In this document: piece by piece, positions 1-6,343 of the stretch
How positions within the stretch are numbered: position 1 is the stretch's first letter
How the letters are laid out: every line of letters begins with the position of its first letter
NCBI GenBank assembly: GCA_947373615.1
Contig: CANBYN010000041.1
Span: 1-10,603, forward strand
Direction: 5' to 3'
From: Burkholderiaceae bacterium
Lineage (GTDB): Bacteria > Pseudomonadota > Gammaproteobacteria > Burkholderiales > Burkholderiaceae
Length of the DNA stretch: 10,603 nt
Notes under the pieces: model-generated
What the model was told of the DNA's origin: nothing
Seen by the model: only the letters and a program-made list of their open reading frames with translations
Database searches by the model: none
Translations under genes and position numbers: made by a program

Positions 1-663
1 TTCCACAATCGAACGCACAACATCACCGCGCGTAGACGCAGGTAAAGGCACGTTCACCATATTTCTTGCATGATCAAGCCCGCTGTAGGGATAGAAAGGG
101 TGCTGGAAAAAACTACACATTAATACACTGGGATCATTGAAAAATGCAGCTTCAGTGCCATTGCCATGATGCACATCAAAATCAATAATAGCTACACGCT
201 TGATTCCATAAGTTTCCATGGCATACCTTGCGGCAATGGCAACGTTATCAAACAAACAAAATCCCATAGAGCGAGTAGGTTCGGCATGATGCCCTGGCGG
301 TCTTACCGCGCAAAAGACATTCTCTACTTCACCTTTCATCACGGCATCAACCCCAGCAATTGCAGCACCAGCCGCACGCAAAGAAGCTCTATACGTATGG
401 GGATTCATAATGGTGTCCCCATCTAACATGAAATAACCGCTTTCTGGAGATCGCTCCCGCACAAAAGTTACGTGTTCTGGGCTATGTACCAACTCCAATT
501 GATCCTCAGTTGCCAAAGGAGCATCTAAATGATGTAGAAAGCGATCAACCCCACTTCGGATGAGCTGATCGTTAATAGCCTGTATACGTTCGGGGCACTC
601 CGGATGATGGCTCCCCATCTCATGTTTCAGAAAATCTGAATGGGTTATGTATCCTGTTGTCAT
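1..663 (-). CDS. Histone deacetylase family protein (class II-like), partial, 3' end outside window
   Basis: The first 221 codons of a zinc-dependent deacetylase of the HDAC/acetoin-utilisation/acetylpolyamine amidohydrolase superfamily are present; the frame stays open to the window edge. Visible motifs are RPPGHHA, with the paired active-site histidines at residues 125-126, then GFCLFDNVAIAA, then DFDVHHGNGT, where Asp163 and His165 are the expected zinc ligands. FFQHPFYPYSG follows at about 186-194, as in bacterial class II-type enzymes. The second zinc Asp lies beyond the window. Full-length relatives are about 300-370 residues, so roughly two thirds is here. The ATG start has AGAAGGA about nine bases upstream. 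The protein has no signal peptide and should be cytoplasmic. In bacteria the substrate (acetyl-lysine, acetylpolyamine or another acylamide) cannot be read from sequence. It is transcribed divergently from mltB across a 50-bp gap. Confidence 0.93.
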   Translation of the reverse strand, partial: MTTGYITHSDFLKHEMGSHHPECPERIQAINDQLIRSGVDRFLHHLDAPLATEDQLELVHSPEHVTFVRERSPESGYFMLDGDTIMNPHTYRASLRAAGAAIAGVDAVMKGEVENVFCAVRPPGHHAEPTRSMGFCLFDNVAIAARYAMETYGIKRVAIIDFDVHHGNGTEAAFFNDPSVLMCSFFQHPFYPYSGLDHARNMVNVPLPASTRGDVVRSIVE

Positions 664-686
664 AACTCAAAATCCTTCTAAGCAAA

Positions 687-703
687 ACTATAATTTTTAT
701 AAT
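687..703. promoter_or_regulatory. Candidate divergent -10 region between HDAC-like gene and mltB
   Basis: The 50-bp gap between the two divergent genes holds two exact TATAAT boxes on the plus strand (689-694 and 698-703). On the minus strand it holds TATAAA (complement of 696-701) and TATAGT (complement of 687-692). TATAA and TTATA form a short inverted repeat around three T residues (689-701). No convincing -35 element is seen on either strand, so promoter activity is inferred from the -10 matches and the divergent layout. A transcript from the 698-703 box would begin at about 710, only a few bases before the GTG assigned to mltB. Confidence 0.4.
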
Positions 704-713
704 CTAGTAAAAC

Positions 714-2000
714 GTGTTTAATTTTCAAAAATCCAAGGTCTTACGCTTGAACTTTCGTGCCTCCTGCTTATTGCTTGCCGTAGCGCTCGCTGCTTGCTCT
801 AACACCCCTACTCAAACGATTAACCCGCCTCAAGCCATCGTAAACCAGGCTGAGGATGCAGTCGCTGAGGTCCGTTTTAGTCAAAATCTCAATGAATTAT
901 TGAGCGAAGTCTCACAAGCCCAACAAATCCCACTTCCCGCCCTAGAACTGGGCTTCCTAGATGCTAAAACGATTCCTTCAATCCGCAAATTGGTATTACC
1001 CCCATCGGGGACTTTTAAGAAAAATTGGCTAGTCTACCGTAAGCGTTTTATCGAGCCTGTACGCCTTAAGGCAGGCCGAGCTTTCTGGGATGAGAACCAG
1101 ACCTTTTTAAGTCAAACAGAACAGGCTTACGGCGTTCCAGCAGAGATTATTGTGGCCATTATCGGCATTGAGACTATATATGGACGCCAAACAGGCAACT
1201 TCCGAGTTAAGGATGTGCTCTCAACCTTAGCCTTTAGCTATCCAGAAACCCCCAATAAGCCTGCACGTGAGCAGTTATTTAAGGATCAACTCAAGGAACT
1301 CATCTTAATGTGCTGGTCTGAAGCTGGTGGAAACTTGCCAGCCAAAAATACCAATCAGGGAGTCAATAGTGCTCGCTTTAGCGGATGCCTGAATCAAAAT
1401 AGCTCGTATGCTGGTGCTATTGGATTACCGCAATTCATGCCCAGTAGCATCCGTAGTTTTGCAGTGGATGGAGATGGGGATGGTCGAATAGATCTGAGGC
1501 AAAGTCCAAAAGATGCCATTGTTAGCGTGGCTAACTTTATGAAACAACATGGGTGGCAAGCGGGTATGCCGATTTCCTTTCCAGTCCAAGCAAATGCCAT
1601 ATCTACGGCTAAAGAGTTAGCAGACGGCGAACCGAAGTTGAAGTACACGGTGAAAGAACTCATCGAAAAAGGAATCTTAACTAAGCAACAGGGAGATTTA
1701 CAAAGCGGAGGTGTTGAACCTCAAAGTAAAGCTTTTATTGTTGACTTGCCTTATCCAGATAAAGATGGAATAGATCAAGTGCAGTATTTTGTGGGGCTTA
1801 ATAATTTCCTCACGATTGTTCAGTACAACCGCAGCTATTTCTATGCACAAAGTGTTGCTGAGTTTGCAGAAGCCTTAGGCTACAGAAACCAAAGCGCTGT
1901 GCCAATTGAGTCATCCTCCAAAACAGCAAGCGCTAAAGGGGGTGCTGAAAAGTCAAAGACCAAAAAATCAAACCCAAAGAAAAAATCGAGAGCAACTTAA
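714..2000 (+). CDS. mltB: Lytic murein transglycosylase B (GH103/SLT_2 family) lipoprotein
   Basis: This enzyme cleaves the MurNAc-GlcNAc bond of peptidoglycan, forming 1,6-anhydromuramic ends, and acts in the periplasm from the outer membrane. A lipoprotein signal ends in the lipobox LAAC, with the lipidated Cys at residue 28. The SLT_2 domain spans about residues 55-390. The catalytic Glu is expected at 153 in AIIGIETIYG, followed by YAGAIGLPQFMPSS (232-245), the DGDGDGRIDL loop that resembles the calcium-binding site of E. coli MltB, and NNFLTIVQYNRSYFYA near the end. The last 26 residues are a lysine-rich tail not needed for the fold. The GTG start has no visible ribosome binding site. 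A TTG at 747, preceded by CAAGGT, would give a compact lipoprotein signal with Cys17, so the start is uncertain. The stop lies six bases from the convergent cysM stop. Confidence 0.95.
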   Translation: MFNFQKSKVLRLNFRASCLLLAVALAACSNTPTQTINPPQAIVNQAEDAVAEVRFSQNLNELLSEVSQAQQIPLPALELGFLDAKTIPSIRKLVLPPSGTFKKNWLVYRKRFIEPVRLKAGRAFWDENQTFLSQTEQAYGVPAEIIVAIIGIETIYGRQTGNFRVKDVLSTLAFSYPETPNKPAREQLFKDQLKELILMCWSEAGGNLPAKNTNQGVNSARFSGCLNQNSSYAGAIGLPQFMPSSIRSFAVDGDGDGRIDLRQSPKDAIVSVANFMKQHGWQAGMPISFPVQANAISTAKELADGEPKLKYTVKELIEKGILTKQQGDLQSGGVEPQSKAFIVDLPYPDKDGIDQVQYFVGLNNFLTIVQYNRSYFYAQSVAEFAEALGYRNQSAVPIESSSKTASAKGGAEKSKTKKSNPKKKSRAT

Positions 2001-2006
2001 CCTCAT

Positions 2007-2918
2007 TTATGCTGGAAATACGCCGGTAGATAAATAACGGTCACCTCGATCACAAACAATAAACACGATAGTGGCATTTTCAACTTGACGTGCAATTCGC
2101 AAAGCCACCACTAGTGCGCCCCCGGCTGAAATACCACAAAAAATACCTTCTTCTGAGGCCATACGTCGTGCCATCTCCTCGGCATCAGCTTGCGTCACGT
2201 ACTCAATACGATCAACCTTATCTCCCTGATAGATTTTAGGCAGATATTCTGGCGCCCACTTGCGAATACCTGGAATTTGTGAACCCTCTTCTGGTTGCGC
2301 ACCAATAATCTGTATCGCGGGATTCATAGACTTTAAATAAGTCGAAACCCCGGTAATGGTTCCCGTGGTTCCCATGGCCGAAACAAAGTGGGTGATTTGA
2401 CCATCAGTATCGCGCCAAATTTCAGGCCCAGTGGTTTCCATATGTGCTCTTGGATTATCTGGGTTCGCGAATTGATCAAGCAATCTACCGCGCCCTTCAC
2501 GCTGAAGTTGCAAGGCATAATCTCTGGCAAATTCCATACCACCAGAGGCTGCCGTCAAAATTAATTCAGCGCCATAAGCAGCCATGCTTTGACGGCGCTC
2601 AATGCTTTGATTCTCAGGCATCACTAAAATCATTTTGTAACCCAACATAGCGGCAGTCATTGCTAAAGCAATCCCAGTATTACCGCTAGTAGCTTCAATT
2701 AAGGTATCGCCCGGTTTTATTTCGCCACGCTCTTGAGCCCGCATAATCATCGACAGCGCAGGCCGATCTTTTACCGACCCGGCAGGGTTGTTGCCCTCCA
2801 ACTTACCCAAAATGACATTGTTGCGATTCTCGTTCTCAAGAGCAGAAATGCGCTGCAAACGAACTAAGGGTGTATTGCCCACAGTCTGTGAAATAGTGAG
2901 GTAAGAAGGTTTACTCAT
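2007..2918 (-). CDS. cysM: Cysteine synthase B (O-acetylserine/O-phosphoserine-type sulfhydrylase)
   Basis: This PLP enzyme makes cysteine from O-acetylserine and sulfide; the CysM isoform can also use thiosulfate. The PLP-binding lysine is expected at residue 50 in NNPAGSVKDRP. The substrate loop EATSGNTG is at 75-82, and the phosphate-binding turn SAMGTTGTITG follows in the middle. The features that point to CysM rather than CysK are the block LLDQFANPDNPRAH, the PGIRKW segment and the short C-terminus CDRGDRYLSTGVFPA. The length of 303 residues equals that of E. coli CysM. The ATG is fixed by an in-frame TAA four codons upstream; the ribosome binding site is weak. It is separated from the heptose genes by an oppositely oriented pair of genes. 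In many Burkholderiales, as I recall, cysM follows hldD directly. Confidence 0.96.
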   Translation of the reverse strand: MSKPSYLTISQTVGNTPLVRLQRISALENENRNNVILGKLEGNNPAGSVKDRPALSMIMRAQERGEIKPGDTLIEATSGNTGIALAMTAAMLGYKMILVMPENQSIERRQSMAAYGAELILTAASGGMEFARDYALQLQREGRGRLLDQFANPDNPRAHMETTGPEIWRDTDGQITHFVSAMGTTGTITGVSTYLKSMNPAIQIIGAQPEEGSQIPGIRKWAPEYLPKIYQGDKVDRIEYVTQADAEEMARRMASEEGIFCGISAGGALVVALRIARQVENATIVFIVCDRGDRYLSTGVFPA

Positions 2919-2967
2919 GAGCTCATTTTAGCCATAAGAAGTCCTACATCCTAAAAGGCTTAATTTT

Positions 2968-3012
2968 GGTGAGTTGATCATGCAAGTTCTAACTGACCGG
3001 CTACCAGTTTAA
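2968..3012 (+). CDS. Possible ten-codon leader ORF with strong ribosome binding site
   Basis: GGTGAG at 2968-2973 matches the anti-Shine-Dalgarno complement well. Six bases later is an ATG (2980) that opens the short frame MQVLTDRLPV and stops at TAA (3010-3012). The final A of the stop is also the first base of the ATG of the next ORF, a TAATG overlap typical of translational coupling. A small hairpin AACTG...CAGTT (5 bp) lies inside it. It may be a true leader peptide, a chance ORF, or the original N-terminus of the next gene separated by a frameshift. The coordinates include the ribosome binding site. Confidence 0.25.
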   Translation, partial: GELIMQVLTDRLPV

Positions 3013-3329
3013 TGACAAGAATTTCGTCGACCAAAGGCATCGGAATATTAGCTATGGTCTTAGCAGGGTCAATTCCTTCAATGTATTTCAATTCAAAGAA
3101 CACTGCTATTGGCAAATACACATCCGAAGATATTAAATGCAATCGCCTCAGTTACCGCGAGCAAAAATATTTATTTAACTGCCTCAATCCAAGAAATACT
3201 GGCAGTAGGAATCAAGCTATCCTGACATCCCTTCAAATTATTGATCCAAATCAAAAAATAGACTATCACGTCAGATCTTCACCACGCTTAAGCTCTGCCA
3301 CTTATCTATACTCGAATGAATCAAATTAA
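3012..3329 (+). CDS. Hypothetical small protein with N-terminal hydrophobic segment
   Basis: The 105-residue product matches no family I recognise. Residues 1-8 carry positive charge (Arg3, Lys8) and residues 9-25 (GIGILAMVLAGSIPSMYF) are hydrophobic, so the protein is either exported by a signal peptide or held by one membrane segment. The remainder is polar, with cysteines in KCNRLSY and YLFNCLNPR that could form a disulfide outside the cytoplasm. No ribosome binding site directly precedes the ATG; translation could be coupled to the short ORF just upstream through TAATG. The stop is again TAATG, 17 bases before the flavin hydroxylase, so the two genes are probably co-transcribed. Whether it is expressed is unproven. 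In its favour are the open frame, the membrane-signal pattern at the N-terminus and the tight spacing. Confidence 0.5.
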   Translation: MTRISSTKGIGILAMVLAGSIPSMYFNSKNTAIGKYTSEDIKCNRLSYREQKYLFNCLNPRNTGSRNQAILTSLQIIDPNQKIDYHVRSSPRLSSATYLYSNESN

Positions 3330-3346
3330 TGACCTTGGAATGACAT

Positions 3347-4546
3347 ATGAATGTTGATATTGTGATTGTGGGAGCAGGCCCCTCTGGACTATGTCTTGCT
3401 AGAGCATTGAGTGGGCAAGGTTTAACAATTACCATCATCGAGCAGCAATCATTCGAAGGTATTTCAAATCCCGCTTTTGACGGTAGAGAAATTGCACTAA
3501 CACAACATTCTGCTAAAGCCATGCAAGAACTAGGCTTGTGGCAACGAATAGAACCTCATGCCATTTCACAATTGCGAGATGCCAAAATATTAGACGGGCA
3601 ATCACAATTCGAAATGCTCATTCCACACCAGCTCAGCAAATTTAGAGAGCTTGGATGGTTAATATCTAACCACCTAATCCGCAAGGCAGCTTTTGAATCA
3701 GTACAACAAGCTATAGAACAATCCGGTGATATCACGCTCATCACCGATCAAAAAGTGGTTAAAGTAAAAGCAGATGAAATTAGCGCGCATGTCGTGTTAA
3801 GCAATGGCACTACAATTCATGCTCGACTAGTAGTGGCGGCCGACAATCGTTTTTCTACCACCCGCAGGATGATGGGAATTTCTGCCAATATGCATGACTT
3901 TGGACGCAACATGCTAGTGTGCTGCATGACGCATGAGAATCCTCATGATCATATCGCCTGGGAATGGTTCGATTATGGGCAAACGCTTGCACTACTCCCC
4001 ATGAACCCCGACCCCCTGAATGGCAAATATCGCAGTTCTGTAGTTATTACAGTGCCAAGCGAAGAAGCGGATGAGCTTACACAACTAAATCCTGAAGCCT
4101 TTTCCAAAGATGCAGAGAGACGCTTTGTTGGTCGATTAGGAAAAATGGAATTAATTAGCACGATCCACTCCTACCCACTGGTATCTGTTTATCCTAATCG
4201 TTTAGTAGGAAAGCGCTTTGCGACAGTTGGAGATGCTGCTGTTGGTATGCACCCCGTGACCGCCCATGGCTTTAATTTCGGACTCCTTGGCGTGCAGACT
4301 CTCACCAAAGAAATCCTGGCAGCCCATCAAGCAAGGCAGGATATCGGAAATAAAACCTTATTGGAGCGTTACGAGAGAACTCACCGAATTAAGACTCGCC
4401 CTTTATTTTTCCTAACCAGGCTAATTACGGAAATCTATACAAAAGAATCGCCACCTGCAAAAATACTGAGAAAGACGCTTTTACATATTGGTGAGCGACT
4501 AACCCCATTCAAGCGATCGATTGCAGCATCCTTAACGGGACGTTGA
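3347..4546 (+). CDS. UbiH/UbiF/COQ6-family FAD-dependent hydroxylase, possibly UbiM (ubiquinone biosynthesis)
   Basis: This flavoprotein monooxygenase belongs to the group that hydroxylates the ubiquinone ring. The ADP-binding fold opens the protein: GAGPSG at residues 9-14 and the ribose-binding Glu32. FDGREIAL is at 44-51, ADNRFSTTRR at 165-174 takes the place of the usual DG motif, and the second FAD motif GDAAVGMHPVTAHGFNFG is at 295-312. The usual family form of that motif has H after GDAA and GQG or GHG before the Asn; here Val and AHG are found, which I associate with the UbiM subgroup (demethoxyubiquinol C5 hydroxylase in some beta- and gammaproteobacteria). That subgroup call is from memory and tentative. 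The length of 399 fits the family. The ribosome binding site is weak (TTGGAA). It follows the small hypothetical gene by 17 bases and converges on the hydrolase gene with a 20-bp gap. Confidence 0.88.
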   Translation: MNVDIVIVGAGPSGLCLARALSGQGLTITIIEQQSFEGISNPAFDGREIALTQHSAKAMQELGLWQRIEPHAISQLRDAKILDGQSQFEMLIPHQLSKFRELGWLISNHLIRKAAFESVQQAIEQSGDITLITDQKVVKVKADEISAHVVLSNGTTIHARLVVAADNRFSTTRRMMGISANMHDFGRNMLVCCMTHENPHDHIAWEWFDYGQTLALLPMNPDPLNGKYRSSVVITVPSEEADELTQLNPEAFSKDAERRFVGRLGKMELISTIHSYPLVSVYPNRLVGKRFATVGDAAVGMHPVTAHGFNFGLLGVQTLTKEILAAHQARQDIGNKTLLERYERTHRIKTRPLFFLTRLITEIYTKESPPAKILRKTLLHIGERLTPFKRSIAASLTGR

Positions 4547-4566
4547 TGTTGTAAATAACCGGGACA

Positions 4567-5304
4567 TTAGTGACTTAATATAAATTGAGCTGCGCGCTTT
4601 ACTAGTTCTGGCTCAGTTTGATTAAAACCGTGGTACGCAAAGGAATCACAAATTCCTCCCTCGCTAATACCGCCATCAATGATTTCTAATTGAGAAATGA
4701 ATTTAGAAGATCTACCCTCAATAATTCTTGAGGTCGCCAAAATAGGGGTACCTGCGCATCCATCCTGAAGATGATGGATACCAAGGACTGGCAAACCCAC
4801 TTCACTATCTAGAAATGCAGGGAGGATGGTTCCGGCAATAATAATCCCAGAAAGATTTGCTTTTGATTCACCCAATGTATTGGCATAAAAAGTAGCAGTA
4901 GAAGTTCCCATGCTGTGGCCAAATACCCAAATCGGCAACCCTAATTTAACTTTATAAAACTTCACTACCTCATCAACTCGTGATAAATGGTCTTTACGAC
5001 CGCGAAGATTGCCGCGTTTTAAATCTCCTAAATCATAAGGGCTATCTACTAGTACGGCATCAATACCATACTGCGCCCACATATTGATAGAGCGCACAAA
5101 TGTATGCCTACTTTTAATCGACCCATTATCAGAAATTCCAGCAACACCGCCGCCGCCCGGAAACAGAAGTACTGCAGCGCGGGGATTTGAAGCTCCAATC
5201 AATAAGGTTCTTGTGGGTGTTTGATCTTCATGGGGAATATCGAACACCTGAGCTAAAGCAGGTAAGCTAAATGCCAATAAGACGATTGCTAGAAGCGACC
5301 GCAT
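4567..5304 (-). CDS. Exported alpha/beta-hydrolase of unknown substrate
   Basis: The 245-residue protein carries a classic Sec signal peptide (MRSLLAIVLLAFSLPALA, cleavage expected after Ala18), so it acts in the periplasm or outside. The fold is alpha/beta hydrolase: the LLFPGGGG strand-turn at about 46-53 would supply the oxyanion hole, GHSMG places the nucleophile at Ser131, and HHLQDGC (Asp181) and AYHGF (His225) are the likely acid and base. Cys183 and Cys219 could form a disulfide. The substrate could be an ester, amide or peptide and is not predictable. I chose the ATG at 5304, ten bases after the hldD stop, over a GTG at 5334 that would overlap hldD and spoil the signal peptide. It is the last gene of the heptose run and probably co-transcribed with hldD, though no clear ribosome binding site is visible. 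Confidence 0.85.
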   Translation of the reverse strand: MRSLLAIVLLAFSLPALAQVFDIPHEDQTPTRTLLIGASNPRAAVLLFPGGGGVAGISDNGSIKSRHTFVRSINMWAQYGIDAVLVDSPYDLGDLKRGNLRGRKDHLSRVDEVVKFYKVKLGLPIWVFGHSMGTSTATFYANTLGESKANLSGIIIAGTILPAFLDSEVGLPVLGIHHLQDGCAGTPILATSRIIEGRSSKFISQLEIIDGGISEGGICDSFAYHGFNQTEPELVKRAAQFILSH

Positions 5305-5314
5305 GTGCGAAATC

Positions 5315-6343
5315 TTATTTACTGTCCAGTGCACTAGCCAAAAATCCAGAATTAGCTTCTAGCCACTCAATGTACCGCCCTACGCCCTGCTCTACATTAA
5401 GAAAGGGTTCTGTATAGCCAGCAGCCCGCAATTTTCTTAAATCAGCCTGAGTAAAGCACTGATATTTTCCTCTGAGCGCATCCGGAAACGGAATGTACTC
5501 AATCGCCTTTTCTTTGACTAATTCTTGTAGGGTTGCGGGCGGTACTTTATCGAGCGTACGCATGGCGTTTGCAACCGCATGAGCAACATCATTAAAAGGT
5601 TGGGCTCGACCGCTACCTAGATTGAAGATTCCACTAATTTCTGGATGATCTAAGAAAAAGAGGTTTACTTTTACCACATCCTCCACAGAAACAAAGTCGC
5701 GACTTTGCTCTCCAGGACCATATCCACCGTACTCGCCAAAGAGTTTAACGTTGCCATTGGCCTTGTACTGATGATATTGATGAAAGGCAACAGATGCCAT
5801 GCGTCCTTTATGTGATTCACGAGGACCGTACACATTGAAGTAGCGAAAGCCAATCACTTGCGCAGTATTCGCATTTTCAGCAAAACGCTTACGCATGACT
5901 TGATCAAATAAGAACTTGGAGTATCCATATATATTCAATGGCTTCTCATGCTCGCGACTTTCCACAAACACATCTGAGCCACCATAAGTGGCAGCTGATG
6001 AGGCATAGAGCAATTGCACTTTTTGCACTGTGCAAATATCGAGCAAATCCATGGTGTAGCGGTAATTGTTTGCCATCATGAAAATACCGTCAGTTTCCAT
6101 GGTGTCTGAGCAAGCCCCTTCATGAAACACTGCTTTTACCTGACCAAAATGACCACTTCTAAAGGCCTCTAGAAATTCATCTTTATCAAGGTAATCAATA
6201 ATATCTAGGTCAGCAAGATTGCGGTATTTATCTGCAGGACGCAAATCATCTACTGCAATGATATTTTTTTCACCACGCGCATTGAGCGCTTGAACAATAT
6301 TGGCACCAATAAAACCAGCTGCGCCAGTTACGATAATAGTCAC
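5315..6343 (-). CDS. hldD: ADP-L-glycero-D-manno-heptose 6-epimerase
   Basis: HldD (RfaD/WaaD) inverts C6 of ADP-D-glycero-heptose to give the L,D form used for the LPS inner core. It is a short-chain dehydrogenase-type epimerase with NADP. The Rossmann motif GAAGFIG is at residues 7-13, the family signature HEGACSDTMETDG at about 84-96, the catalytic Ser in ASSAATYG at 116, Tyr139 and Lys143 in YGYSK, and FRYFNVYGPRE-HKGRMAS after that. The start is GTG at 6343, preceded by AGAGGA with six bases of spacing; it overlaps the hldA stop by four bases (GTGA). An open frame runs further upstream to 6439, but that part only mirrors hldA in another frame. The product has 342 residues, slightly longer than the 310 of E. 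coli. The overlap suggests coupled translation of consecutive pathway enzymes. Confidence 0.97.
   Translation of the reverse strand: MTIIVTGAAGFIGANIVQALNARGEKNIIAVDDLRPADKYRNLADLDIIDYLDKDEFLEAFRSGHFGQVKAVFHEGACSDTMETDGIFMMANNYRYTMDLLDICTVQKVQLLYASSAATYGGSDVFVESREHEKPLNIYGYSKFLFDQVMRKRFAENANTAQVIGFRYFNVYGPRESHKGRMASVAFHQYHQYKANGNVKLFGEYGGYGPGEQSRDFVSVEDVVKVNLFFLDHPEISGIFNLGSGRAQPFNDVAHAVANAMRTLDKVPPATLQELVKEKAIEYIPFPDALRGKYQCFTQADLRKLRAAGYTEPFLNVEQGVGRYIEWLEANSGFLASALDSK

Noticed and set aside
166..426. Open frame of 86 codons on the plus strand
   Set aside because: It lies wholly inside the HDAC-like gene on the other strand, whose conserved motifs show that strand to be coding; the product looks random.
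1990..2010. Bidirectional terminator between convergent mltB and cysM
   Set aside because: The gap is six bases and no hairpin with a T-run can be drawn around it by eye.
2927..3011. Possible tRNA or structured RNA in the cysM-hypothetical gap
   Set aside because: Only a five-pair hairpin (AACTG/CAGTT) was found; no cloverleaf, T-loop sequence or CCA end is visible.
4540..4570. Terminator or inverted repeat between the convergent hydroxylase and hydrolase
   Set aside because: GGGAC occurs twice but as a direct repeat, and there is no T-run; nothing stable was found.
5305..5334. GTG start for the exported hydrolase overlapping hldD
   Set aside because: It would place ten polar residues before a perfect Sec signal peptide and overlap the hldD stop by 20 bases; the ATG at 5304 is simpler.
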